DNA from: Desulfobacteraceae bacterium
GTDB lineage: Bacteria > Desulfobacterota > Desulfobacteria > Desulfobacterales > Desulfobacteraceae
NCBI GenBank assembly: GCA_024225635.1
Contig: JAAEMK010000489.1
Span: 1-54,688 of the forward strand
DNA: 54,688 nucleotides
Direction: 5' to 3'
The notes under the pieces were generated by a model, which had not been told where the DNA came from, ran no database searches, and saw only the letters and a list, made by a program, of their open reading frames with translations. Shown here piece by piece: positions 32,965 through 41,834 of this stretch (its first letter is position 1; each line of letters starts with the position of its first letter). A program made the position numbers and the translations under genes.

Positions 32965-34221
32965 ATGAAGCGCAGTTTGATCGTCAAGGGTAATTTCATA
33001 TTTACAAAAGAGTCGGGAAAGTTTGAGATATTTAAAGATAGTTTTCTGGTCGCAAGGGATGGCAGGGTCGAGGCCATTCATCCACAGCTTCCCGAAAGCT
33101 ATAAGGGGTGTGAGATCCTGGATTACGGCGACAGGATCGTGATTCCCGGATTTGTGGATCTCCATCTCCATGCCGCCCAATACCTTCAATGCGGCATCGG
33201 CATGACCAAAACCCTGCTTGACTGGCTCAACGATTACACCTTTGATCTGGAGCGCCAGTTCCAGGACCGGGAGTTCGCAAGGGCGGTCTATTCGGAATTC
33301 GCCGCCAAGCTCGCTGCCCACGGCACCCTGCGGGCCTCGGTGTTTGCCTCCTCCTCTACCCAGGGTACGGAAGAGCTGTTCGAAGCCTTGAAGGCCCAGG
33401 GGATCGGCGCCTATGTGGGCAAGGTGAACATGGACAGGAACGCCCCGGATTTCATCCTCGAGGATACGGCCGCATCCATTGACGGCACCCGGTACCTGAT
33501 CGAGAAATACGGGGACGACCCCCTGGTGAAGCCGATCATCACTCCGCGGTTCGCCCCCACAAGCACGGACGCGCTCTTGAAGTCCCTGGGAGAACTTGCC
33601 GTTTCCAAGGATCTCCCGGTCCAGTCCCACCTGAACGAAAACAAGGACGAGATCGACTGGGTCCAGTCACTGTTTCCCGGGTCCCGGCATTACTCCGATG
33701 TATATGACCGGCACAACCTCTTTGGCCAGACCCCGACCATCATGGCCCACGCCATCTACTCCAATGATGATGAAGTGGCCCTTGCATGGAAAAACAAGGT
33801 GTTTCTTTGTCATTGCCCGGATTCCAACATCAATGTCAGGAGCGGCATCATGCCGGTGCGGCGCTATCTCAAGATGGGAATGAACCTCGGCCTTGGCAGC
33901 GATATTGCTGGCGGCCACAGGATCGGCATGAACGATGCCATTGTCCGGGCGATCCAGCTTTCAAAGCTCAGGAGCATGGAGGTGAAAGGGGAAAAACCCC
34001 TGACGGTTTCAGAGGCTTTTTACCTTGGCACCAAGGGGGGCGGCCGGTTCTTCGGCAAGACCGGCAGCTTTGAGCCGGGCTACTGGTTCGATGCCCTGGT
34101 GATCGAGGAGTCTCCCTTTGTGAGGGAGCGGTACGGCCTTGAAGACAGGCTTGAAAAATTCCTTTACACCGGGGACGACCGGCATATCAGCGACCGGTTT
34201 GTCCAGGGCAGGAAGTTGTAA
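32965..34221 (+). CDS. guaD: Guanine deaminase
   Basis: This 418-residue amidohydrolase converts guanine to xanthine and ammonia. Zinc-site motifs are VDLHLHAAQY (near residue 64), PVQSHLNENKDEI (near 220), TIMAHAIYS (near 260) and LGSDIAGG (near 310). The guanine-deaminase hallmarks SHLNEN and HCPDSNINVRSG are present. ATG 32965 is preceded by ACAGGAAACAG. It is GC-rich like the wider chromosome, and the mobile unit ends only 107 bp upstream, so its original promoter may have been displaced. No other purine-degradation gene is in the window. Confidence 0.93.
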   Translation: MKRSLIVKGNFIFTKESGKFEIFKDSFLVARDGRVEAIHPQLPESYKGCEILDYGDRIVIPGFVDLHLHAAQYLQCGIGMTKTLLDWLNDYTFDLERQFQDREFARAVYSEFAAKLAAHGTLRASVFASSSTQGTEELFEALKAQGIGAYVGKVNMDRNAPDFILEDTAASIDGTRYLIEKYGDDPLVKPIITPRFAPTSTDALLKSLGELAVSKDLPVQSHLNENKDEIDWVQSLFPGSRHYSDVYDRHNLFGQTPTIMAHAIYSNDDEVALAWKNKVFLCHCPDSNINVRSGIMPVRRYLKMGMNLGLGSDIAGGHRIGMNDAIVRAIQLSKLRSMEVKGEKPLTVSEAFYLGTKGGGRFFGKTGSFEPGYWFDALVIEESPFVRERYGLEDRLEKFLYTGDDRHISDRFVQGRKL

Positions 34222-34300
34222 TGGAAATTCTCCCGGCTCTCCCCCTCACTGCCTGATGGGGGAGAACCGGAGGAGGGTTGTTCCGGGGATTAAACGCAAA

Positions 34301-34337
34301 AAAGCCGTTGAGATCTTTTAAGTATCTCAACGGCTTT
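34301..34337 (-). terminator. Terminator after tRNA-Leu
   Basis: A perfect 14-bp inverted repeat (34301-34314 with 34324-34337) is followed on the minus strand by six T. It lies 8 bp past the tRNA 3' end. It may also stop transcription coming from guaD on the plus strand, although T-richness there is poor. Confidence 0.85.
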
Positions 34338-34345
34338 CTTATATA

Positions 34346-34430
34346 TGGTGCCGAAGGGGAGATTTGAACTCCCACGGGTCGCCCCACACGCCCCTCAAGC
34401 GTGCGTGTCTACCAATTCCACCACTTCGGC
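34346..34430 (-). tRNA. tRNA-Leu(GAG)
   Basis: The minus strand folds as a class II tRNA. The acceptor GCCGAAG (34430-34424) pairs with CTTCGGC, CCA is encoded (34348-34346), and the D loop is GGAATTGGTAGACAC. The anticodon stem CACGC/GCGTG closes a 7-nt loop TTGAGGG, giving anticodon GAG. A short variable arm and a T arm with GTTCAAATC are also visible. It reads CUC/CUU codons. Confidence 0.95.
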
Positions 34431-34686
34431 ATTTCAACTTGTTCATCAACCGCCGGTTTCATGTCTGAATCCCGCGTTCGATTTGGGGTTTATACCGCTA
34501 AAGGGGTGCCATGTCAACAAAAAAATGCGGGTCGGGGAATGTTAATTTGATTCTCTTTTAAAAAACAGGGTTTTGAAAATATGTCTTTGTTTGCTTTTTT
34601 ACTAAAGTCATGACTGCCTGGTTCCGATTATCATTGTGTTGTGGAATATGCGCTGAACTGCACCATCAAAACCGGAGAACAACGGC

Positions 34687-36177
34687 ATGGGCTCAATTAA
34701 CCTGGCAGCAGTAAATACTATCTCCTCCAATCCATTGCACACCGCTTCAGCTGACAACTGCGCCGCCGGAATCCAGGATAGTTCCTCCGTTGCCCAGGGG
34801 GCATCCTCTTCCCAGGCCATGGGGGAGGCGTCTTCCGGGAAAAACAGTTCGGAAGAGGATTCCCGGGGCCAGGTGGCTTTACCCTATGAGAGCGCGGTCA
34901 AAGAAAGAAACCGGGGGGAACTCAGGGAACTTGCGGTAACCCTCGGGGTGTTGGAGAAGACATTGGCCGAGGTGGTGTCACAGCTCAACGAGCAGGAGCG
35001 GTCTGACTTTCTTTTGGCCGTGGTGAAGACCGGAGACCGTGTTGGAAAATTTATCGAGACCACCCGCCACCTTTCCGGCAGGCAGCGCAAAGGGTTTCTC
35101 TCTTTGGCGGAAAAGCTGCCGGAAGAGGGGGTGCGGAATTTCCTGACCGCTGTTAACAACGCTTCCCGGGATCTGGACCGCATGATCGATACCGCCTCAA
35201 AACTGTTGGGAAAGGAGTTGGGCGACTATCTGTCGGCTGCGGCCATGGCCGGGGAGGGCCTCACCATGCTGATCAAGGAGGTTGACAGTCGCCTGGATCA
35301 GTCCGAAGCCCCTGGTGGAAAGGAATTGTCCGGGTTTCTGTCCGCCGCGGCCCGGAGCGCACAGAATGTGATGACCCTGATCTCAACGATCCAGGATGTT
35401 TCCCGGAAGACCGGCGGCAAAATCCTGGCCCATATCAATGCCCTTGATTCCGGGGTGGAGCTGGCCGAATTTATTTCGATGATGGACGGGGCCGGAGAAA
35501 AGGCCATCTGTGCGCGCATGGAGAGGCCCCGGGGCCTGACCGGGGAAGACAGGGAAATTCTTTTTGGGATCGTGTCCCGCACGGACGCCGATCCGGGGAT
35601 TCTCCTGTCACGGGTTGAAAACATGGGGATGGACGAGCGATCCGGTTTTTTTAAAATGGCCGCCGCCGCGCCGGAAACCATGGGAGACCTTTTGAAGGTG
35701 CTCAGGACCGTCTCCCGGGCGGAACAAAAAGAGTTCCTGGGAGTGGGCCGTGAGCTTGGGGGGAATACCCTGAAGAATTTTATCCGGACTGGGGGAACAG
35801 CCGCCGCCAACGCTCCCGTCGGCACCTTGTCGAACCTGGTGGGGTTAACCCGGGAGCTGAAGGGACGGGACCGGGAATATCTCCTTGCGGCAAGCGTCAC
35901 GGCCGAGCCCGGGCTGCTCGGTGATCTCATGAACATCACCGTAGCATTGGGAGAGAATCTGAGGGAGAAGCAGGAAGAGAATCCGGGGGATGACCGGATC
36001 GCTTTGGCCCGGCACAGTTTCCTGACGGTGGCCTCGGATGCGGGCCATAACCTGGGAGGGCTTATCCGGATGACGGAAACCCTTGTTGAGATCGATGACG
36101 GGGCGTTTATCGAGATCCTGGATTCCGCAGTCAAAACAGGGAAGTATTTGGGCGGTTTTATCCAGGCCTACGTATGA
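34687..36177 (+). CDS. Unrecognised helical-repeat protein
   Basis: This 496-residue protein matches no family I recognise. Residues 1-75 are Ser/Ala/Gly-rich and probably disordered. The rest is roughly ten imperfect all-helical units of about 28-36 residues following E/D-x3-F/Y-L-x2-A-x2-A-x3-L-x2-L-I-x2-V-x2-L. Examples are ELGDYLSAAAMAGEGLTMLI, ELSGFLSAAARSAQNVMTLI and ERSGFFKMAAAAPETMGDLL. No signal peptide, membrane segment or enzymatic motif is seen. An alpha-solenoid scaffold is a reasonable guess. It converges on the ATPase/GTPase operon; whether they act together is unknown. ATG 34687 has only a weak ribosome site. Confidence 0.7.
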   Translation: MGSINLAAVNTISSNPLHTASADNCAAGIQDSSSVAQGASSSQAMGEASSGKNSSEEDSRGQVALPYESAVKERNRGELRELAVTLGVLEKTLAEVVSQLNEQERSDFLLAVVKTGDRVGKFIETTRHLSGRQRKGFLSLAEKLPEEGVRNFLTAVNNASRDLDRMIDTASKLLGKELGDYLSAAAMAGEGLTMLIKEVDSRLDQSEAPGGKELSGFLSAAARSAQNVMTLISTIQDVSRKTGGKILAHINALDSGVELAEFISMMDGAGEKAICARMERPRGLTGEDREILFGIVSRTDADPGILLSRVENMGMDERSGFFKMAAAAPETMGDLLKVLRTVSRAEQKEFLGVGRELGGNTLKNFIRTGGTAAANAPVGTLSNLVGLTRELKGRDREYLLAASVTAEPGLLGDLMNITVALGENLREKQEENPGDDRIALARHSFLTVASDAGHNLGGLIRMTETLVEIDDGAFIEILDSAVKTGKYLGGFIQAYV

Positions 36178-36249
36178 CTATCATCAAACCCGCCGTCATA
36201 GCCGCTCTGTTCGGGCGTATGTGTAAGCCCATGGCCCCTGGAAGGGAAA

Positions 36250-36274
36250 GGTCCGGGGATGGGCTCCCCGGACC
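36250..36274. terminator. Hairpin between two convergent genes
   Basis: A perfect 10-bp GC-rich stem (36250-36259 with 36265-36274) lies in the 122-bp gap between the helical-repeat gene and the ATPase gene. T-content after it is modest on both strands (CTTTCCC on the minus side). It is probably a shared weak terminator. Confidence 0.55.
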
Positions 36275-36299
36275 ATAAAAACAATATAGGCAGGTTTTT

Positions 36300-38051
36300 T
36301 TACTCGTGGGCGTCCCAGGCAAGGTCAAAGGACTGCTCGTTCTGCTCAAGGTTGGTGATCACCAGGGAGGGCATAATCCACGCCTGGTCGTCGCATTCAT
36401 TGGTTTCCGCCACCTTGATGCTGGGATAGGCGGTTTGCCGGGCGATCTTTTTCACCGTGAGAAACCGGGTGGCGTTTTCCCCTGCCGGAATCCGTGTAAA
36501 TGCAAGGTGGTTGACATTGTTTCGCTGGGCCGCTTTCTGGTAGTTTTCAAACTCTTCCATGTTGTACAGCTTGCCCGGTATCACCTCCATCTGGCTGGTG
36601 GTCCGTGTGTCCACATCCAGGGAGATATAGTATTTATGATCCTCAAAATCGATCTCATACCCGTCGTACAGGGTGTAGACATTGCCTAACAGGGTGATGA
36701 GCTTTTCAAAATGGTCGATCTTCTTGGCATAGCGCTCCCCTTCCTGGTTCTTGCCCACATGGTGATAGTCGGCCATGAACAGGCAGTGTTCCGGCAGCAG
36801 GATCAGCTCATCCTTGTTGAACTCCTTGAGGATGTGGCGCCGGATGGTTTTTCTCACAAGCTCGGCCTTGGTGGGCCTGCCCGAGATGAGAAAATAGATG
36901 CCGTTCAGCTCCTTTTCCTTTCGCCATTCCGAAAGAAGCGCTGCCTGCTTGCCGAACAACAGCTCCAGGAACCGTGAAAATTCCTTGTCCATGAATCGTT
37001 CGGATTCCCACCACAGGCCGTCTTCCTCGGGCAGTTTTGTCTCGGCATACCGCTGGGAAAAATACTCCCCCGCCTTTTTTTCGGAGAACGACTCTTTTCG
37101 TTTCAGGGCCGTGGTGATGCCGATGGCCGGATCCTGGTAGGTGTTGATCAAAAGAATGCTGGCGTCGGTGGTAAGGCCCCCGATATCGATGTGGCACACC
37201 ACAAAGTTCAGCTTCTTTTTCTCCTGGTTCAAGAGCCGGTTCTGGGAAAAGAGGAAGTCCACTTCCTTGAGATCCGGGCTCCTGTCCTTGTGGCTGGACA
37301 GCTCCCAAAAGGGCATCAGCTTGAGCAGGTTGAGAAAATAGAGCTCACAGGCGCCGTTTTCATCGGCCGAGATGTTGACAAAGGTTTTTCTCAGGTGCCT
37401 TAGGTTGTCGGGAAACAGCTGGCCCCATTTGTTGTGGTTGGCAAGGTCCATGCACACGGAAAAGATGTTTTCCCGGTAGCCGTTCCGCAGGTTCTCGATG
37501 AAGAGATCCGGCACCGTGACCCTGATTTCGGTGATGGTGGGTATGGCCGGCCCGTTCCAGGGCCTGCCCTCTTTGGGCTCGGTGATGAACTTGAAGCTCT
37601 CCTCCAGCACCTTCTTGATGTAGAGCTTGAACTGGGGAACGTTGCCCTTGTATGCGGCAAACTTGCTGGCAAACACGTATTTGGCGCTTTTTACGATCTG
37701 GCTGGAACTGACGGACTCTTCGCCCATGTTGGCCACAAAGGCAAAATCCCGGTCATCCCCGGAGGGCGGGTTGATGAATGCCGAGGGAAAACCGCCCTGG
37801 TCCCCGTTTTTGCAGTTGACCACGTACTGCCAGGAGTCGGTGATCTTGTCCCTGCCGAAGCTGCAGGGCCAGCAGAGCACCGAGGTGCGGTAGGAGCCGA
37901 AGTCCACGAACAGGATATACTCCTCATGGTTGTTTGGGTCCCTGGGGGTCCGGCCGGCAATGGTCTCATAGTAGAGCTTGTCATCATCTTCAAGCTCCAG
38001 GTTGAACTCGTCAATGGATGGTTTTTTTCGTTTAAAAAAATTAAACAGCAT
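36300..38051 (-). CDS. Actin/Hsp70-like ATPase, SrfB-like
   Basis: This 583-residue protein shows the actin-superfamily nucleotide site in order: phosphate-1 EYILFVDFGSYRTSVLCW (about residue 43), phosphate-2 VCHIDIGGLTTDASILL (about 285) and an adenosine motif FLISGRPTKAELV (about 390). It lacks an Hsp70 substrate domain and any membrane segment. The motif set recalls the SrfB family of uncharacterised virulence-associated proteins, but it is much shorter than Salmonella SrfB (near 1000 residues), so the relationship is tentative. ATG 38051 follows GGAGG and overlaps the GTPase stop by 11 nt, so the two are translationally coupled. Confidence 0.75.
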   Translation of the reverse strand: MLFNFFKRKKPSIDEFNLELEDDDKLYYETIAGRTPRDPNNHEEYILFVDFGSYRTSVLCWPCSFGRDKITDSWQYVVNCKNGDQGGFPSAFINPPSGDDRDFAFVANMGEESVSSSQIVKSAKYVFASKFAAYKGNVPQFKLYIKKVLEESFKFITEPKEGRPWNGPAIPTITEIRVTVPDLFIENLRNGYRENIFSVCMDLANHNKWGQLFPDNLRHLRKTFVNISADENGACELYFLNLLKLMPFWELSSHKDRSPDLKEVDFLFSQNRLLNQEKKKLNFVVCHIDIGGLTTDASILLINTYQDPAIGITTALKRKESFSEKKAGEYFSQRYAETKLPEEDGLWWESERFMDKEFSRFLELLFGKQAALLSEWRKEKELNGIYFLISGRPTKAELVRKTIRRHILKEFNKDELILLPEHCLFMADYHHVGKNQEGERYAKKIDHFEKLITLLGNVYTLYDGYEIDFEDHKYYISLDVDTRTTSQMEVIPGKLYNMEEFENYQKAAQRNNVNHLAFTRIPAGENATRFLTVKKIARQTAYPSIKVAETNECDDQAWIMPSLVITNLEQNEQSFDLAWDAHE

Positions 38052-39543
38052 GGTTGGTATCCTCCATAGCCCTTTCCATAAGGGCATAATCCCCCCTCAG
38101 CAGTGCATTGGGGACATATAGTTCGGCCATGTTCATGATGATGTAGGGAAGATCCTGTTCCCGGGCGCTCAGGAATCCCTTGTTATCCGGGTCGAGCCTT
38201 TGAAACAGGGCGTTCCACATGACCTTGGCGATGGCCTTGCTGCGCTCGATATCCCTTACAAACTGCTCAAGGTAAGAGGAGAAGATGGTGCCCCAGAACT
38301 CCTCGTGGTTGTGGATGATTCCCTCCTGGGAATAGGCCAGTTCCGACTCGAAAAACTGCCGCAGGGAGCGGTAGGAGTCGTTGAGGATGGCCTGGCGCAT
38401 CCGTTCCTTGATCTCCGCCTTTTCATCATAGTTGATGATCTCCTGGTAGCAGTCCAGGGCCTGGTCATGGATCTCGGCGGCCTCCGTGATCCAGGGGCGC
38501 AGGAACAGGTTGTCCAGGGCTTCCCGGATATAGGAGGAGGTGCACACCTCCTTGAGCATGCGCCGGGACCAGGAGATGCCGCCGTCCAGGAGCACCTGCT
38601 CCCGGATCTCTTCAATGTCCCTGTATCTTGAGATGTTGCGTATCCAGGTATCCACGTGGGGGCCGGGCGCAACAAAGTTGACCGGATAGTTGAGGTTACA
38701 GGGGTTGACCAGCTGGATCACGGTCTCAAAGTTCCGGTAGCTCTGGAAGTCGCTCCGGATATCCTCCTCCACGTTGGTGTTGCCGCAATAGCTTGCAATG
38801 GCGCTGTCCCCCTGCATGGAGATCACCAGGGGCAGTTTGTGGTGGGATTGGTTGGTCTTGAGCACATCCCCGTATTTCTTCAGGATGGCATCCAGGGGAT
38901 GGCCCGGGGGAATGGCGATCTTGTGCTGGAAGCAGGTCACAAGGATGCCCGGGTATTTTACCAGGGTGTCCAGCATGTTCTGCTGGAAGAGCCGGTGAAG
39001 CTCCTTTTGCCTGTCCATGGCATCGGCGCCCTCCTTGATGCCAGGATACTCGATCACCGGCAGGGTCATGGGGGTGGCGTCGGCCGGGATTTCCACCCGG
39101 AGGAGATAGTCGTCCGGCTTGGCCCCGTTGGAGAGATCGTAGAGCCGGTTGAACTCCTTCTGGCTCAGGGCTTCCCGGATGACCGCCCCCGAGGAGATGG
39201 CCACCTGGCTGACGGTGACGTTCTTCACCCGCGGGGAGGGTTCCACCAGGCAGGGCACGGCCGTGTTTTCCGAAGTGGTGCGCATCTTGACGGAAAAGAT
39301 CTGTCTCAGCTCATCATTGTCGAAGAGATCCAAAAGGTAGCTTGTCTTAAAGGATTTATCCGTGCCTGTAATATGGACGTACACCGGGGTATCCACGGAG
39401 GGGATGCCGTGGAGGCAGTCCCGGCACTGGTCAATGGCCTTCCGGGCCTTGTCCCCATGGCTTTCCGGTACGGTGGCGAGTTTATCAACAATGGATTCAA
39501 TATCCTGACGCAGCTGCATCAGACGATCTTGATTGGCATTCAT
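38041..39543 (-). CDS. Dynamin-like GTPase with an atypical P-loop
   Basis: This 500-residue protein has the layout of bacterial dynamin-like GTPases. A P-loop region VYVHITGTDKSFKTSYLL occurs near residue 55, a switch-I threonine in TTSENTAVPCLVEPSP near 88, and a G3-like VIEYPGIKEGAD near 168. It then has a long mostly helical C-terminal half. The P-loop reads G-x4-F-K-T instead of G-x4-G-K-S/T, and the G3 Asp is Glu-Tyr, so nucleotide hydrolysis may be altered or lost. There is no membrane segment. It lies 32 bp after the membrane-protein gene and overlaps the ATPase gene. SrfC-like or membrane-remodelling roles are possible; neither is shown. Confidence 0.65.
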   Translation of the reverse strand: MNANQDRLMQLRQDIESIVDKLATVPESHGDKARKAIDQCRDCLHGIPSVDTPVYVHITGTDKSFKTSYLLDLFDNDELRQIFSVKMRTTSENTAVPCLVEPSPRVKNVTVSQVAISSGAVIREALSQKEFNRLYDLSNGAKPDDYLLRVEIPADATPMTLPVIEYPGIKEGADAMDRQKELHRLFQQNMLDTLVKYPGILVTCFQHKIAIPPGHPLDAILKKYGDVLKTNQSHHKLPLVISMQGDSAIASYCGNTNVEEDIRSDFQSYRNFETVIQLVNPCNLNYPVNFVAPGPHVDTWIRNISRYRDIEEIREQVLLDGGISWSRRMLKEVCTSSYIREALDNLFLRPWITEAAEIHDQALDCYQEIINYDEKAEIKERMRQAILNDSYRSLRQFFESELAYSQEGIIHNHEEFWGTIFSSYLEQFVRDIERSKAIAKVMWNALFQRLDPDNKGFLSAREQDLPYIIMNMAELYVPNALLRGDYALMERAMEDTNHAV

Positions 39544-39575
39544 GTTAAGGTTTATACTCCTTGGCTCCTTGTGCC

Positions 39576-41447
39576 TTAATTGATCTCTAGGATCTGGTGG
39601 TTTCCGTCTTCGGATTTAACGATTTTCAGCCGGGTGTCTCCGAGGTCCAGTTCCATGTCCGTGATGTCGTGCTTGAAGCTGAAGGTGATGCTGTCTTTGA
39701 ACACCATGAAGGAAAAGGGATTGAAGAGGTTGACCGTGGCCTTCTCAAAGGTGGCGGATCGTCCGTCACTGAACCTGGCCTTAAAGCTGTCCACCGGCTC
39801 AAACAGTCTGATAATGCCGGTCTTGCCCGGGGTGATGTTGATGGACTGGTTGGAAAAACTGTCGTCCTTGGAGAGCTGGACCAGGGTGGTGTTCACCTGG
39901 ATGGGGTCACGCTTCAACGACAGGTTGCTGTCCCGCTCAAACGAGGACTTGGTGATCAGGTTGGAGAGCACCAGGCTTGTGACCGGATCGTAGCACTGGA
40001 TGCCGTACTTGCCCTTGGAATCGCTCATGAGCAGTTCCCTGTGCACGGTGACGGGCAGCAGGTGGTCCGCGGGTTTCAGGCCAAGCTCAGTGATCTTCTC
40101 CTTGACCACGTCCAGTTTCAGGGCCTGGCCCATGGACTTGGTGAAATAGGTCAGGGAGTCGTCCGACAGGCTGAGCCGCTGGGCCTGGGAGTCGTTGATG
40201 GGAAACCAGGCGACATCCTTGGGCTCCTTGGTGTTGAGCAGGTGATCCCCCAGGCGCCTCGGCACCAGGGTGGCCTTGTCCCGCTGGAAAAAGGCGGCAA
40301 AGTCAATGTTGCCGGATTTGTCCTGCTGGGTTAGCAGATACCAGTCGATGTTTTCCAGGGGCTCTCCTATCCGCAGGGGGGTAAAGGTGTACACATCCTC
40401 AAGAAAGCTCTTCATCTTGAAGCTGATGCCGTCCTTCCGGAGGAGTTCGGAAAACTCATTGGCGTCCCGGAGCTTGGTGTAGTCCCGGTAGGAGATCATG
40501 TTCTTTTTCAGGAAGTTGGAGATCTCGGCGCGCTTGAGGTTGAGGTCCCCCACCTTGAAGTAGAAGATGTTGCTGGAATACCCGGACTGTTCACACGAAT
40601 AGATGCGGGCAAGGCGCATGAACTCGGTGCCCCGGAGTTTTCTCTCGTAGCGCTCCATGGCCTTTGCCACGTCGGTGTTGTAATTGAAATAGACAAACAG
40701 GGCAAGCCTGTGTCCCTGGTTGTTATCCTTGCCGTGCTCCCCCCCGTAGAAGTCCTTGTCCATGGTTGCCAGCAGGTCGCTGATATACTCGGGCCGCAGC
40801 AGGTCGTCGGCGATCTTTTTGATAAACGGCCGTTCATCGGTCTTCCATTGGTAAACCTGGGGAAACATCATCTCATAAAAGCCCATTTCAGGCGAATCCA
40901 TGGACGATGTCAGGCTTTTAAAAGGAAACAGTTTTTCCAGGTACACATATTTGTAGATGCCCAGGGATGCCGCGGCCACAAGGCAGGTAACGGCCAGGGC
41001 CGCACCCAGCCGCTTGAGGCCGTGGGTCCGGACCTTGCTTCCCTGGAGGACGGTCAAGAGCCGTCTTGCCCGGTCCTGGCCCGTTATGGAATCCCTGTGC
41101 ACGATGTTGGCGCCATAGGCAATGACGCCCTTTTTCTTCTCCTGGGACCGGAAAAAGGCCCAGGAAGAGCCGATGTTGTCACCCCTGGTTACCCTGATTT
41201 TCAGGTAGTCGATGAACTCCTTTTTTTCGGCCGCGGTCAGTTTTGACATGGGAACCTGTTCCATGTCCGGTTCCAGGGTAATGAGACCGTCAACGTTGAT
41301 GACCTTTATATCCAGGTGGGAGGTGACGCTTTGATAGCGCCTCACATCCTGGAAAAAACTGCACTCCTTTGGAAGGACTGTCTCATAGGTTAATGGAAAC
41401 TCACGGATTTTTTTGATGGTGAGTTCAAACTCATCAAAACGCCCCAT
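39576..41447 (-). CDS. Unknown single-pass membrane protein heading the GTPase/ATPase operon
   Basis: This 623-residue protein starts MGRFDEFELTIKKIREF. About 145 cytoplasmic residues are followed by one membrane helix (about 147-166, LGAALAVTCLVAAASLGIYK) and a 455-residue domain on the far side. That domain is rich in beta-strand-like segments towards the end (VNLFNPFSFMVFKDSITFSF). No recognised family. ATG 41447 is chosen for the GAGGAG about 10 nt upstream; a longer frame to 41510 lacks a site. By position it is the membrane anchor or envelope part of the three-protein system. Confidence 0.7.
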   Translation of the reverse strand: MGRFDEFELTIKKIREFPLTYETVLPKECSFFQDVRRYQSVTSHLDIKVINVDGLITLEPDMEQVPMSKLTAAEKKEFIDYLKIRVTRGDNIGSSWAFFRSQEKKKGVIAYGANIVHRDSITGQDRARRLLTVLQGSKVRTHGLKRLGAALAVTCLVAAASLGIYKYVYLEKLFPFKSLTSSMDSPEMGFYEMMFPQVYQWKTDERPFIKKIADDLLRPEYISDLLATMDKDFYGGEHGKDNNQGHRLALFVYFNYNTDVAKAMERYERKLRGTEFMRLARIYSCEQSGYSSNIFYFKVGDLNLKRAEISNFLKKNMISYRDYTKLRDANEFSELLRKDGISFKMKSFLEDVYTFTPLRIGEPLENIDWYLLTQQDKSGNIDFAAFFQRDKATLVPRRLGDHLLNTKEPKDVAWFPINDSQAQRLSLSDDSLTYFTKSMGQALKLDVVKEKITELGLKPADHLLPVTVHRELLMSDSKGKYGIQCYDPVTSLVLSNLITKSSFERDSNLSLKRDPIQVNTTLVQLSKDDSFSNQSINITPGKTGIIRLFEPVDSFKARFSDGRSATFEKATVNLFNPFSFMVFKDSITFSFKHDITDMELDLGDTRLKIVKSEDGNHQILEIN

Positions 41448-41662
41448 ACACTTTTTCTCCTCTATCCCTTCACCTGTATCTCCCCTTGGGGAGTGTGTGC
41501 CGGTTCGCACTACTTCATAAACAAAGATGTGGAATATACCATAGAAGCCTCTGTAATTTCAATGGCTTCTTTTGGCCGCCCGGGGCGGTGCAAGACCCGG
41601 TAATCATTGTGGATGGTTCATGTGGGAGCAGGCGCCGGGTTTGAAGGGGGTGAATAAAAACC

Positions 41663-41668
41663 TTGACA
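41663..41668 (+). promoter_or_regulatory. Candidate -35 element for the second aro leader
   Basis: A perfect TTGACA lies 69 bp before the leader-peptide ATG. At 17-18 bp spacing the -10 would be the poor TAGGGG, so the promoter is only partly supported. Confidence 0.35.
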
Positions 41669-41736
41669 TCTTCAAAAGGGTCCTGTAGGGGACATATTGA
41701 AGCTAAACATACTCACTCATAGAGAGGATCACTCAC

Positions 41737-41808
41737 ATGTCCCGATTTTTTGCGAACGTTTATTTTTGGTATTATTTTTATACCACACGTCCGCCCGGGG
41801 TGAGCTGA
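41737..41808 (+). CDS. Aromatic-rich leader peptide controlling the DAHP synthase-aroB operon
   Basis: This is a 23-codon frame: ATG 41737, TGA 41806-41808. It begins MSRFFANVYFWYYFY and ends TTRPPGVS. Nine of residues 4-15 are Phe, Tyr or Trp, with seven in a row at positions 9-15. AGAGAGGATC gives it a ribosome site. It is followed at 27 nt by two mutually exclusive terminator hairpins. Low charged Phe, Tyr or Trp tRNA would stall the ribosome and change the folding. This is an attenuation leader by every visible feature. Confidence 0.88.
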   Translation: MSRFFANVYFWYYFYTTRPPGVS

Positions 41809-41834
41809 ACTCTTATTGACAGAATAAAGCAATC

